A stretch of 64,000 bases of DNA from Serinus canaria (lineage: Eukaryota; Chordata; Aves; Passeriformes; Fringillidae): the NCBI RefSeq assembly GCF_022539315.1, contig NC_066314.1, forward strand, positions 46,437,180 to 46,501,179, in the 5' to 3' direction. Shown in pieces: positions 47,576-60,437 of the stretch. The translations under genes were made by a program, and so were the position numbers. Positions within the stretch are counted from its first letter, which is position 1. Every line of letters starts with the position of its first letter. A model generated the notes under the pieces. It ran no database searches. It had not been told where the DNA came from and worked only from the letters and a program-made list of their open reading frames with translations.

Positions 47576-50310
47576 ACTGCTTGTTAGGAAAAGATGGTTT
47601 ATTTATATTCAATTACTTGTTTCAACTCATTACTGGTAGAAGTCAACTCTTTTTGATAAGTTAAGAGAAGGATGGTTAAATTTAGGGCAAAACAATCAAA
47701 ATTTTGTGTTGTCCTTCAAGGTTAGGATACCTCCTAACCAGTAATAGTTTCAGCAGTGTCATTGTTCAGCTCAATGATTATAAATGAGTAGTTAAGAACG
47801 TCAGATTTCAATTGGCCAGCAGAGGTTTTAACCATGCACGCATCTAGATTAACCACTCCGGAGATTGGAGATTATCAACTGTTACATAATAGCAGACTTT
47901 TTTTTAAAACTGGAACAGGACTGTTAACAGATGTTACGTTTGCTAAAGAAACCAGATTGTCATGTAATACATCCAGAATGTGTGCTTTCTTTGGCAGAAT
48001 CATGCATGTGGATTGCTACTTCTCCTTGTCTTTAGTGACAGAACACTGCTGATCAGACAGGTGAATCATTAGAGGCTAGATTTAGTTCTTATTTGGGTTG
48101 TTAAGTAAGAATTGAAGATGGTTTGGTTCAGTTCTGGCTCAATGCAGCTTCAGATCTACTGTGTGTGTTCAGTTCTGACTGAGGGAAAGTTAACCCCACG
48201 TACTGCAAAAACTCATGATAACTTGAATCCCATGTGTATCACAGCTCTGTAATTTGATAAAGCCCTTGGAGCAACAATATTGCTCAAATCCATAGCATAT
48301 GTGGGTGAGATCTCTTCATTCACATACAGCACAGGCTTTTTTTTCTCAAATTAGTTCATGCCACGTAATGGGACGCGTTGTGTGCCAAACAGAAAGTCTG
48401 TGCTAAAATTTGTAGTGATTCTTTGCTTTTTAAAATGTAGGCACAAAGGCACTGAATTTACTGTGTGATCAAATAAACCTCCCCACAGGTCTCAGAGAGG
48501 GAATAATGCTTGCTTGTTGAAATGCAGCAGCACTACCTGGTACCCAAAAGCTGATGGGTCTTATCCTGGGTGAGATCCTGTCTGCAGCCAGGGATTCCTG
48601 GAAAAAGCAATATATAGCCTTTTGAAGAGAGCTACTTGTGTTCCAGTTGGTATTTCATGACTGCAAACAAGTGCCTGTTATAGCAGCTTGTTCATAATGA
48701 ACAAGGAAGGGATTATCAGGCAATGCAACACCTTTGGAAGAGGAGAAGAACCTGCTGCAGAGAGGCAAAGCTTCTCCTTGGCTTATCATGCACACACCAA
48801 GAGGCATCCCTCATCTCTGATGCTCTTCTGGATTGCTCATACCATTAGCTGAAGCTGTGTTTGCATTTCTGAAGAGGTTAATTGGCAATTAAACCTGCAC
48901 TCAACCCTTCCCCGGGGTATGGCTGTCATTTACAGCGTTGCTTTTGTTTACCAAGCCAAATAGTCAGGGCTGCTGTGTCTGGAGAGCAGTGGGGAGTCCC
49001 ATGGGAGGCTTGTCCATCACACCCAGTAGCCAGCTAAGTGGCCCAGGAAAGAAGCATAGCACAGCCAGAAAGGGGCTTCTTAGGTTGGAATTACCGGTCC
49101 AAATTGTTGCACAGGACCTCTGTCTCTTCGTACTGCAAGCCAGAAGCTTTGTAAACCACCTCTATTTTCAGCCAAGTCCTCTCCATTTGGCCATTAATAA
49201 TGACTGCACACTGATGTTTTCCCCCCTAGCTTAGGGGAGCTCCTGGGTTGTCAAGAAGTTTGGAAGAAAAATAATCAATGCCAGGGACATGGCAATCAGT
49301 TGTATTTTTTGTCTAGCTCAGACCTCACCTTCTCCTAGCCCTGGGTACAACATCCAGTCTGGCAGTTCACATTTAACAGCTTAATGCTCTTTTCTAATCC
49401 AATATTGCTGCTTGTCATTGTAAACATGTCAGGTTTACAATATCTTTAGTGACCATAGCAAATGTGAGATAGCAAATATTTCCACAGGCTTATCTGAAAT
49501 AAGGAGAGGAGTTAAATGAAGCTGTGAGGTGAGACAAGGAAACTATCCTAGCAGCAGATCAAGAGACACTTTTGAGTTCTGACAGCTGGTCTGAATTGTC
49601 AGTTGAAATTTCCACCTGAACTTTCAATGGAATAATGGACTTTTGGTCAAATGAGTGAGGAGGAGAACCTGTGTATGTGTGAGTGTTTAAAACTATGTAT
49701 TTGAGGAATTCTTATTCCTTTGCATGAATCAGAAAACTTAATAATAGGAGGAATATTATGCACAGACTGCATTTTTCAGTTAACTTTCCCTTTGAGATTT
49801 CCACTCTTTATCGTGAAAGATTTAAAGGGAGAATTAAATGGATTACATTAGGCCTCCACTTCAGTTCTCAAGTACTTAATCTCTCTGGCTAGGATTCAAA
49901 TCTATGGCCTCAAGTGCTCCATCTTTAAAAAGTGGAGCTACTGAACTAGAAGATAGCATTTAAAGAGTGCACATCTTTTGGATCTGGCATCCCAAAGTAA
50001 AGGTGGCCCATTGCAGAGGAACAATAGGTAGATATGCCACATATCCTGCAGTGAATTTTCTGTGGAAAACCATTTTCAGTGATGCTTCTGGCTTGCAATT
50101 GCCCATTCTTTCTCAACCTGCCTGACTGCCACTTCCACTCCTGGTTTGTCACTGCTTTCTCTTGCTCTTCCCTCCCCCAGCTACTGCTTCCACCAACAGC
50201 ACCCTCCCACCTTGCAGGTCCTGCATTTTTATCTAGTTGCAGTAGACACTGCAGCCACAGAGGCGAGAGTGTGGCCGGCAGTGCGAGGCTGGGTGGGGCT
50301 GAGGGAGGGG

Positions 50311-50360
50311 TGTGTGTGCTTGCACACAGGTGTGTGTGTGTGTTTGGGTGGGTGTGTGCC
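50311..50360 (+). repeat. Imperfect GT microsatellite
   Basis: TGTGTGTGCTTGCACACAGG followed by (TG)n and GGGTGGGTGTGTGC. It is short and interrupted. Confidence 0.85.
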
Positions 50361-52055
50361 TGCCAAAATTAGACAGAAACTGCAGAAAGAGGCCTCATTT
50401 TACAGAAGCCAACAGGAATGCTCTCAGGCCTCTGAAACACACCCATGTGGTTGGTATGTCCCTGCGGGAGCTCAGTGTCTCTGGTGACACTTGGGAGTTG
50501 GAGATTACAGAAAGCATCAGTTGTGATTAGCAAGTAGGCTGGAAAGAAACTTGAGACCTTAATACTGATGCAACAACTGGTCACTTCTGACAAATGCTGC
50601 ATTAAGAGAATCATTTAAGAAAAGGGTTTTGGTGGGAGGAGTAAAGAACTGAAATGCAGTCCTGGGCCTCCAGTGAGGCAGTATCCAGGGATACTGTGCC
50701 TGTGTTTTCCTGGAAGCTGGAAGAGCAATCCACTCACTTCAATGCACACCATGATGGAGGAAGCAGTGGAAGGAGACCTGCATGCATAAGTTTGTGTTAA
50801 GTGAAAAGAGGGTGGCCAGCAATATGCTGGCCTTTTAAATGGAGGATACTGAGCTCTGTTGCCCAGCCAGCTCCATCCTCCACCCAGGATGAGCATCCTA
50901 AGCAATCATCTGGGCTCTCCCAGCAGTGGTGGGACCCACTGCCATCTGTGCATGAGATGTCCAGGCTTCCAGGACATACCAGGAACCAAGTGTTTCCCCA
51001 GGCTCCTGGATTGCCACAAATCAGGATTTGAGTGAAAATGCATTTTGTGCATGCTGAAAACAAGGCCCTGGCCCTAGCCTGATAAAGCACACATCCTTGC
51101 TTTTCTCCTGTCTCATCTCTGAGCATTTCCAAGGCTACAGTGGTCTTTTTGGCACATGCACACTGAGCTGGGGAAGGACTTGAGCATGGACAAGCTAGTA
51201 GCCCCCTGATGGATGCTGACATCTGAGTGAGTCCTTGAGCAGCCCTCCAAGATATCTGACAAGTTTTATGGTCATCTATAATCAGGGCCAAGCAACAAAC
51301 TTTATCTTGAGTGAGCCATCAAGCAGAAGTGAGGCGTTGGCTTTATAAGTCATGTAAATATCATCTGGTAACTATTACTCACTGGCATTTCTGCCAGGTA
51401 AGCACTGGCCTGGCACTTCTAACAGTCTCCAGCTCTAACCCACAGGAACACAAACCCTCTCCCCTCAAATCAGGAACACTCATGGTAATAATGCCCATGG
51501 CTCCTGGGAGATGGCTGTGTCTGTGGCACAGAGCAGAGCAGGCAGGTGGAGCCCCCAACTCCATCTGCCTGAGCTTTGCTGCCAAGCCCCTAGCACCCCA
51601 GAAGAAACTGCACAGAGGAGAAGCTCTTTCTCCCAGGACTGCAGCAAGACATCCTTCAGTAGGGCTGGCACCAGAGCACTGTGTGTTATCATGTTCTTTG
51701 CTTTCATTTTCCTGAAGCCTGACTGAGATTCCCACTGTGGTTCTCTGCATGGCTCCTCAGCAACTCTCCAGCTCTAGGAAGTGACAATGGGGTTTGGGAC
51801 ACTCAGAGAACAAGAACTGCCTGCCCTGGGGACCTGCTCTAAACTATAAGAAAATATTTGGGATCAATAGGCTGTGAATTCAATTACTCGACCTTATCTT
51901 ACAATTGTTCCTTATATTTTTCTCCCCTGATGCTCGTTTCTGTCAGGAAAAATCATAGCATTGATTAAAGGTTAGTCTGCACACACTGACCAAAACTGCT
52001 GGCTTCTTCCCAGGCCATGGTTCTGCAGTCAGTAGCAGACTTGTATTTAACCATT

Positions 52056-52115
52056 TCATAGAATCAATAGAGTTGGAAAAAAATCTTCAAGATCATTAAG
52101 TCCAAGCAGATGTCC
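52056..52115 (-). mobile_element. CR1 LINE 3'-end fragment
   Basis: TTCATAGAATCAATAGAGTT and the following bases (GGAAAAAAATCTTCAAGATC, AAGTCCAA) match the reverse complement of the avian CR1 3' end. Only about 60 bases are recognisable. Confidence 0.65.
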
Positions 52116-55100
52116 TTAATTAAACATGTAAACACAACTGTATTTTTGATAATTTATCCAGGAGAGACAATACTGAGTTTATGCCAACTTTTATGCTGGC
52201 TGCATGGGGACACAGATCTGTGCTTGCACGAAGAAGCTTGTTGATAAAAAAATAATACAAAACCTATCAATGTTTTTGTTTTTTCTTTTCTGATGAAGTC
52301 GAAAAGGGAGGAGTGATTTATGTTGGATCTCAGCTTTTCTTTGTGCTATTCTGGTGGTGTTTGATCCAGAAGCAGTAAAGAAGAATTTTCCGTATCATTG
52401 AGCAGGGTCAGTTTTGTGTGCAGCCTGCTTCCCAGGAATGCTCCTTGCATGGAAGCACTCTCCTGCAGAACCTCTTACCCAAGACACTGCTGGCTGGAGA
52501 AATCAGGTTCCAGGGCAGGATGGCTATCTCTGAATCTCTACTGCCAACAGCCACCTGTGAAAGAGAGAGCCTAATCCTCTCCCAGCGAGAATCTCAGCCA
52601 GTCTTTGCAACCCCACATTCCACAATGTGGAGAGGACAAAGACGGAAAAGGGGAAACTACCCCAGACACAGTGGGCAAGGAATGCCAAAAGGAACATCAG
52701 GCCAGACAAGGGTACCAAAACCAGGACTGGGACACAAGGACAGCAAAGGCTGGCACCTGCTTGGAGTGCTTTGCTGAGAGTCTCTCCATCATGTCCCAGT
52801 AGCTAAACATGCAGCCAGACACCCCCTCCCTCCTAAATCATTATCCCGGCCTTGGAGTCAGTCTTTCTGGGAGAGAGCAAATGCAGGTCCTCCTGGATCT
52901 TCCCTGGCCTCTCTTCCTTCCCAGGGCTGTGTTTTCAGATCCCTTGTTAACTGAGAGTGATTTTCCTAAAATGTCTGTTTATATACAATAACCAGTCATA
53001 CATACCAGGGCAACTTGCTGCTTTGGGAATGCATCAGCATAAAAGCAGATGAGGTTAATGTCATAAAGGAAGGCTAGAGCATTCTTTGCTGAACTGGTAT
53101 GTGGGTGGGCACAGGAAACCTCCAGGAAACTACATCTAGAGGAATGGCTCAGTTGTCATTTGTGAAATATTTATCAGCATATTGTTGAAAGTCCTGAAGG
53201 AGGTGGTAAATATAATTAATTTTTTAAACTTGTTTATGGCCTTAAAAAGCACCAGTTTTGTTATATGATAAGCCTCTTCCTGGCCAAAGTGATCACAGTC
53301 ACAGTTTCAGCTGTTCTCCACTTATTTCTGCCCATTCTTGCTCCAGCTTCCACACTTGTGGAGTATGAATGACTGTGATACCTGTCCCCATGGGACAGGA
53401 ACATGTCCAAGGCATGAACTCATCCCAGGTTCAGCAGGTACTCCAGGAGCTACCCCCTGCCCCTGGGTTTGCAGGTACCAGGCTGTTCACACCTGGGATT
53501 GTGTGCAGAAGTGATCCTGTTTGCAGCATTGCAAGAGCATCATGTTCCTAGGGAAGGACCAGGCAGTCCATTTCTGTAAGCAAGGTCTTCTCACCAATTA
53601 GGAATGCTGTAACAGTTCATTCACAGGTTTGAAAGTTTCTGTTTATAGGATATACTCAATAACATTGATTAAAACAATATTTTAATAAGTCTCCTTGTCC
53701 TTTTCTTGACCAAATCTATCCCTTTCCCAGAAAATGAAATTTTAAAACCAGGAATTAGGGCATTTAGGAGCCAGGAAGAGAAAGGAGCTGGCCAAAACCT
53801 CCTCATTTAAAGAAGGGAGCCTCTTTGAGAGGAGGCAGCAATCAGCACAGAAAACAAAGCATTGTTACATACCAGAAATGTTTATATTTTTCCTGAGACT
53901 GAGAATGGCAGGGAGCACAGCATGCAGTTGGGAAGAACTGATAGCTGCAAAGACGAGTAAAGGCTCTGAAGGACATCAGAATGTGTTTCTTCTGCAATTA
54001 TTTTAGATAATATTTACTTTTTGGTGCAACACTCTTCATTTCCAAAGGAAAGTTATTCAGCTCTTAGAGTCTTAGAGTTTTTGGTAATCTTTGGATACAT
54101 GCTTTCAAAGCCAGAAGATGAGGGATTCAAGGACAGAACACCTAGGAGAAAGTCCAGTATTATGAAAAGATCCCACATGTTCCTTTCCAGAAATGACACC
54201 CCCTCCCTTGTCTTGTCTCCTGTCTAAGGCAGTGGTACCCTGAGCTGGCTGGCTGAAGACCCATCATCCCTGTGTCAGGCTCTTTCCAAGGGTGTCATAA
54301 TGTTTGTACCTGAACTGATTTAAAGACGAAGAAAATGGATGGAGGTGGCTGTAATGTTAGCTCAGGATGACTGTGATAAGTACTGGCAGGGGGATGTTTT
54401 TCAGGGAGCAAGGCTGTTCTTGTGTCATTAAGCTATCTGATGTGCACAGGTAGCTAAGCAGAAGGAATGAGACAAACCTATTCACAGTGCAGCCAATATC
54501 ACTGGTCAAACACAAACATGTTATTTAGACACATTCCAGAGCGCCATGCACCATCTCTCTCCAGGCATCTGCTTGCCTTATTACTTGTCTTAATAAAAGA
54601 TGTTATCTCAGTCCCTGCACCTCCAGACACGCTTCCTTCCCCATGCCTGGCTGAGCTGAGGGGGCTGCAGCATTCTGCCCCTTGCTGTGACACTGAAAGC
54701 AGTGGAGGAGGGCTGGCGTCCCAGCACTGGGCACTCCCACCCCACAGAAGGAGCAGAGCCAAGCAATGCCAGCAGCAAGAAGGGGCAGGGAGCAGAGCTG
54801 CCTCAGAGGGAGAGCCCAGCCCTCATCCAGCTGCCTGAGAACTGGGAGTTGTGGGTGCCTCTTGCCCAAAGGGGTCAGACCCCGCTGCTGTCCCTGACTC
54901 TCCTTGTCGACTATCCTTCCCACTACCAGCAGCCACCCTGCTTGTCCAGGGCTGCAATATGGCCAAAGCAAGCAGTTTGGCTACCAACAGCCTCCCACCT
55001 AAAGGAACTTCCAACATTACCAGCATTTTGCTACTGGATTGTGTTTAAATTATTTTGGAGATTTGCTATTCAATTCAGCTGTCAAGTGTAAGGATCTATA

Positions 55101-57159
55101 TCATTCTCTTGTCTCCATCTCTATGAAATAAATGGGTAGTTCTCAGGTGTGATTTGGTTGGCCTTGAAGCAGATCAACTGTAACTATCCTGGAAGTGCCC
55201 CTTTCTCTCCACCAGCTATAGTGGGAATCCACATGACTGCCTCCAATGAAGAAGTCTGCTCTGTAGACACCTAGGAGTCAATTTGATTGTCCATACTCTG
55301 CTGCCTAGGGTCATTTGGGATTTTCTGTGTTATTAGAGTGAACTAATGCTCAAGAAGGATTGATTCCCACAGCTCTTGTATCTTATATGCCATCCCTATG
55401 CTGTTCACTAACAGGTAACAGAGCTACAGCACCTTCAATTAACTATTTATCTCTGCTGGTGTACCAGAATTAAGTCCTTACAGTGGGCTAGGTACCTACA
55501 TATCAGCTGGCCATCTCAACTCTGAAATAGCCAGGGAGATTGAGCACTCAATCCATTTGCTCTTACAAAGGTGATTTGAGATGCCTAAGGGTATCCAAAG
55601 CACCTGCACAGGACTGCCAGATCTGATAGAGGAGGTATGGGAAATTCATGTGCTTCTGCAGTGGTCACTGGAAATTGAGCAGGAGACACTGGGGCATCTC
55701 AAGTGATGGTGTGCAAGCAACTAAAGTGAGGCCCCAGGCAATCTAGGCAACCACATCTGGGAGCATTTCAGTGTACACAGAAATAGGCACCTGTATCCAA
55801 TCAGCTGGGACAGTCCTTCTGACCATTACGGCTGTTTGGCAGCTGAGACACTCAGTTCACATTTAGGCAACAACCATCAGACATCTAAATTTAGGTGCCT
55901 CTATCTGCAGGTTACATCCTGTCCCTAAAGTGAGGTGACAGCCATCTCACCTGTCTGGTGTGATCACTGTGCCATTTGCACTCACACCTGCAGACCAGTG
56001 GTGCCTCTCCACCCTCCTTGGCACAGCATGAGAGCCATGGACACCATGTGTCACACTACAGTGAGTCAGCAGCCCTCAGGCTCCTAAATCGCTTGGGATT
56101 GTTTTTAAATGTAGCCCCATTAGCCTGCTGAAAGTACAGGTTATGTTTGATGACTGACTCTCATGGATTTCTAAGGCATTCTGAAAAATGTCTGTGTTAC
56201 TTTTATCATTTCTTGTCTTTTCCCCTGATATAATTTGACATGGTCTATTCCATGAGGACTTTTGTGTCTGCGCAAATGTAGGGAAGTAGCTAGCAGTCCA
56301 TAATGTGCCCTGACAAGATGCAAATAGGCTGGCAGTGACCTTTGAAAGCTTCTTGGAACGTTTTCCTAAGACAAGTTGGGTCCCACTGAGATGTTGCTAA
56401 GCTCCTCTCCATCTCTACTTATTTTCTATTCTCATTTTTCATAACTGCCTCCTTCTTGGCTGGCTCACTAAGCCCAGGACCTGCTTTAAACTTTAGATTA
56501 ATTTCATGGAGAGAAACCTGGTATGTCCTTTTCTAAGAAGCCTCGGGATTTTGCAGTGAAACAAAAATTGGAAGGGCACAAAGAACTGTCTTAGGGCTCA
56601 GCATGGCCCACCCTACAGTGACTACACTGAGTGTTGCCTTTCACTGGATGAGCCACTCATCCCTGCAGGTCCTCATGCACTTCTGTGGGGTGTGGAAGAG
56701 AGGACTCTCTAGCATGAGTTTCTTGGCAGTCTCCACATGTGAGACTCATAAAGGATCAGCACCCAAAAACAAGCCAGAAGCCCGAAAACAAACAAAACTA
56801 ACAAGCAGATGAGACGCCTGTGGGCACTTAGACCTCAGCACGGGCACCTGCAGCTGCTCTGCCTCCTCCTGGTTTTGGGAAGGAGCACAAACTTCGTGAG
56901 GTGAGGGGGGTTTTCAGCTTTGGGGCTGTGTGTAGGGACTGAGTCCTTCATGTGGATAGGCCTTGATGTCAATTCCTTAATCAGGATAATGAAATACTGC
57001 CAGTGAGTAATATTTAAAATAACAAATGAAGTCACCAAGACCTTGGATATACTCGAGGATTTCGATGGGGTTGTGCTGATAGGTGTGTCAGGCCAGAGGC
57101 ATAAAATGTAGAGCAAGGGGGAATTTGTCATTGCCTTTGCCCATTAACTGTTTGGGCCA

Positions 57160-57946
57160 GCAGCAATTTGGACAAAGTGACTCAGCGCTGGCGAGCCGGC
57201 AGAACCGAGCCTTCAGAGAGCGAGGCTGCTCTGAGCGAGGCACAAGGAGAGCAGGGCTGCCCCTTCCAGGAAAGGAACCAGTGGCTCCCGCTGGCACGGG
57301 CGGGAGGGACAAGCAGAGCAGACGTGTCCCCACACGCATTCGCAGCACTTGTGGAGAGCCCCGCGGAAACAAAGCATCTCCGGATCCAGGCTTGCCGCTC
57401 TGGCTCTGGGCACGGCGGGCCCGCTCCCACACCACAGCCTCCTCACGGTCTGCTTTACCAGCAGCTTATCAGGCGGGAAAGCAGGCAAAGACACAAAAGG
57501 CTCGGAGCAGGGAGGGGACGCAGTGCTATTCATAGCGGCGGTCCCCACCCACGGGTGCCAGGAGCCAGACAGGGGAGCACCTTATGAGGTGTCTGACCGA
57601 GCGCATTCAGCGTTGTCCCAGCGCTGTCCCAGCGCTGCCTCCCCACCCCGGCGCAGGGGTGAGTGCCCCGCTGACGTCAGGAGGCCTTACTTCATTTCCT
57701 GGCACCGGGGCCGAATTTTCACAGCCGTGTCCCGTGGGAGAGGAGAGGCGAGGCGGTGGAACTGGAATAGGCGTGCTCAGCCCCACCTCCCCAGCCCTCC
57801 AGCTGTTAAAGCTCCCGGAGCGGCGGGCGCGGAGCTGCTGCTCGGCCGGCCTTGCGGAGCGGAGGTGCCCGGCTCCTGGTGCGCTGGAAAAGTGCCTCTC
57901 CTGGACGGAGCCTCCCCGCTGCCTTCTCCAGGCAGGACCCAGAAAG
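57160..57946 (+). promoter_or_regulatory. Putative GPRC5A CpG-rich promoter and noncoding first exon
   Basis: CpG-rich sequence lies about 2.5 kb upstream of the GPRC5A coding exon. It contains a perfect CRE palindrome TGACGTCA at 57672-57679 and ends in a donor-like AGAAAG|GTAATT (donor at 57947). The coding exon is preceded by a good acceptor (CTACAG, 60401-60406), so a noncoding first exon must exist upstream and this is the best candidate. Long ORFs here are GC artefacts. The transcription start is not determined. Confidence 0.55.
57672..57679 (+). promoter_or_regulatory. CRE palindrome TGACGTCA
   Basis: The full 8-base CREB/ATF site lies within the CpG-rich region, about 270 bp before the putative first donor. 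Human GPRC5A expression is reported to respond to cAMP, so the site is plausible as a regulator. That link to this sequence is inference. Confidence 0.6.
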
Positions 57947-60406
57947 GTAATTGAAGGCGATGTGTTACAGGATCTAGGTTGGGCCTGCCTTCTGCAGCTG
58001 GGTTGGGACGGCGTGCGGGGCATGGGGTGCCACAGCAACCTCAGAGTGCCTCCCGGCCGTGACTGTGAGATGGCACTGCCAGCTGGGGCTCAGGAGAGCT
58101 CCCGGGAAACGACTGGAAATCTGTGGGTGAATGGGTGTGTTTTATGTACAAGTGTCAATGAGAAAGGAGGGTCAAGCTGGAGGGAGAAGACTCCTGCTCC
58201 CTCAAGCGAGAGCTGTGATTTGGGGTGTGCTGGATAAGCTACTACAGCATAGACTTCTTTGCACGGACTGCAGAGCCCCTTGGAATTCCTAGGGGAATTC
58301 CACTGCTGTAGGTGCTGGATGAGCAGACTTAGCTTCTGGGAGCAGCATCACCCAGGAGACAGGGTAGAGGCTCTTCTTGCCTCATCATGCTACGCAGGAC
58401 ATCTACCCAGGAAAAAAAGGCAGTAAAAATGGTTGCAAGTGGCCCAGTTCCCCAAGTCAGGAAGGTTATTTCCATCCCATTTGTTCCTCTGGCCGTGGTG
58501 GCTGGCTGTGGCAAGCACCACTTGCAGTCAGCACTGTCAGGACCCAAAGCTATGGGTGTGCTCCGTGCTGTCATCAGGTCACTCACGCTGGTTCTCTGGG
58601 CTCTCCACGTGCCTCAGCAGTGAGCACCAGTCTGTATCTGCCCGAGCTGTGAGTAGATAAGCTAATCTAATCAACAGTAAATGTCTGTGGATAGAATTTT
58701 AGAATTTTCTCTCTAGATTTTCAGAAATTTATTACTCACAATTGTCCAGATAACCCAGCTATCTGTGCAAGAGATCATTAATCTCCAAAATTTTGTGTAC
58801 TTTGACTGTGAAAACTCCTTCATGTCTTATCCACTTGTTCCATGTTCTCTATGGGAGTCCAAAGTTCCTGCATATTTGAATAATTTGCATTTTATTGTAG
58901 CCAGCCTTTTGAAGAGCTGCACATCTTTTACACAGTGAGGTTAGAAGCTGGAAAAATATTTCCCCAATTCAGTTAGAAGCAGGTCCATTGAAGCATATGT
59001 GGGGCTGGGAGTGAGTCGGTGGTATTTGCACCCTTTGTTCATCTCTTGGTTAGATCAACTAACCATTTATTAAAACCACAATCTGCAATCACTAAAATCT
59101 GCTGGAAAGGTTTGAGAACCAACTTCATGAGTGCAGTATGTTGTTCTGGAGCAGGAAAATTAAGGCAAATGGTACAGTGAGCACTAAAGTCCACATTTTT
59201 GCAAGGTTGATTTTTTTTTTTTTCCTATGAGATAGCCTATTTTTCCAGTGTGGGTCACCATTAAGGACTGGTTGCTCATGTTTCATTGTGATATTGTATC
59301 TAAAGTCCTCTTTTGACAGATTTCAGAGACTCAAGCTTAAGTGAGGAATTTAGTGTTTAGAAATCAGTACCTGGCCCCTTAGGTCTAAACTCCCTCGGTG
59401 CCGTGATGTGTCAAAGGCCCCTGTGCTGTGGTTTCTGCCATGCTTCAAGCTCCCAAGAAAGTAGGGGGCTTGATTCCCCTGAAGAGCCCACTTAAGCTCT
59501 CCTATCCTCTGGGAGACAGGCTTGCTCAGACAGCACTGAAGTCCTTAAGATGAGACAGTAGGAGTGTGTTAGGGACCTTGACATCGTGTGTTTGTGGACT
59601 GCTCACGCAGTGACTTGGTAACTTGTCACACAATGAACAGCATTGGCTCTGACGTGTCAGGCCTCTCCTCAGTGCAAGGCAGTGTCTTGGGAAGGAGAGT
59701 GAGGTCTTTGAGACACTCCTTATTGCTACACTGCTGTGAAGAAGGAGAAATATGAGTTCAGGGCTGGTGGTTGGTGACTTGTATTTGCTGTTGAATTTGG
59801 AGTGAGAAGGGCTGTGCTGAAGGCATCTGGATAAGTTATCTGCAAGGTAAAAGGTGTTAAAGTTCCCCCTTCATTCCTAATGGTAAACCAAAGCCAGAAG
59901 TGCCTCAGAGAATATAAGAGGGGGAAAATGAATGTAAAAGAGAACAGTGAGTTTCCTTTTCTGCATTGTTCGTGTCTGAATCTCCCTGGTACAAGGTACT
60001 GATGTTGTTTGAACTTGTTAGAAGAGTGTAAACTGTGCTATGACTACAGCTGCTCTTGTATCACAGAAGTGACAAGGCAGCACAGTCTTTGCACTGCAGG
60101 GCAACAAGCAAATGCCCTTTCCAGTACCTCACCTTCTCCCTGCTCCCCACACTCCTAAAATGTTGCACAACATCAGGCATGGTACAGAGGACATGCAAGG
60201 TGAATTGCCTCCTCCTGAGAGGCTTGGCTTGCCTTAATGGAGAGCCAGTGCCAAGCTTTGAGGTGACTCTGCTGCCATTGCCCCATGTCCTTAGCACTGT
60301 GGTGTCCTTGCCCAGAGGGATGGAGGTCTGTCCTGCCTCTCCTTCCCCACTGTTGACAGTTCCCAGATGGTTGACTTGACAGCCTGTGCTTTCTCTTTTT
60401 CTACAG
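57947..60406 (+). other. Putative GPRC5A intron 1
   Basis: This is the interval between the candidate first-exon donor and the acceptor TTCTCTTTTTCTACAG at 60391-60406. A T run lies at 59211-59223. Nothing else is recognised. Confidence 0.45.
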
Positions 60407-60437
60407 CTTTGGAGAGGTTGTTCAAGAAGGCAGTAGG

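Larger units (their letters stand above)
40194..57160. other. Intergenic region between DDX47 and GPRC5A
   Basis: About 17 kb without a recognised gene. Open frames are all under about 165 codons, overlap on both strands and show no family resemblance. No tRNA-like A/B box pair was noticed. The only recognisable items are a G-rich hairpin (42.97 kb), an AT palindrome (47.56 kb), a GT tract (50.3 kb) and a CR1 scrap (52.06 kb). Confidence 0.5.

Noticed and set aside
57083..58237. Several ORFs of 100-217 codons on both strands in the GPRC5A CpG-rich region
   Set aside because: They overlap each other on both strands, have no family resemblance, and are explained by GC-rich sequence.
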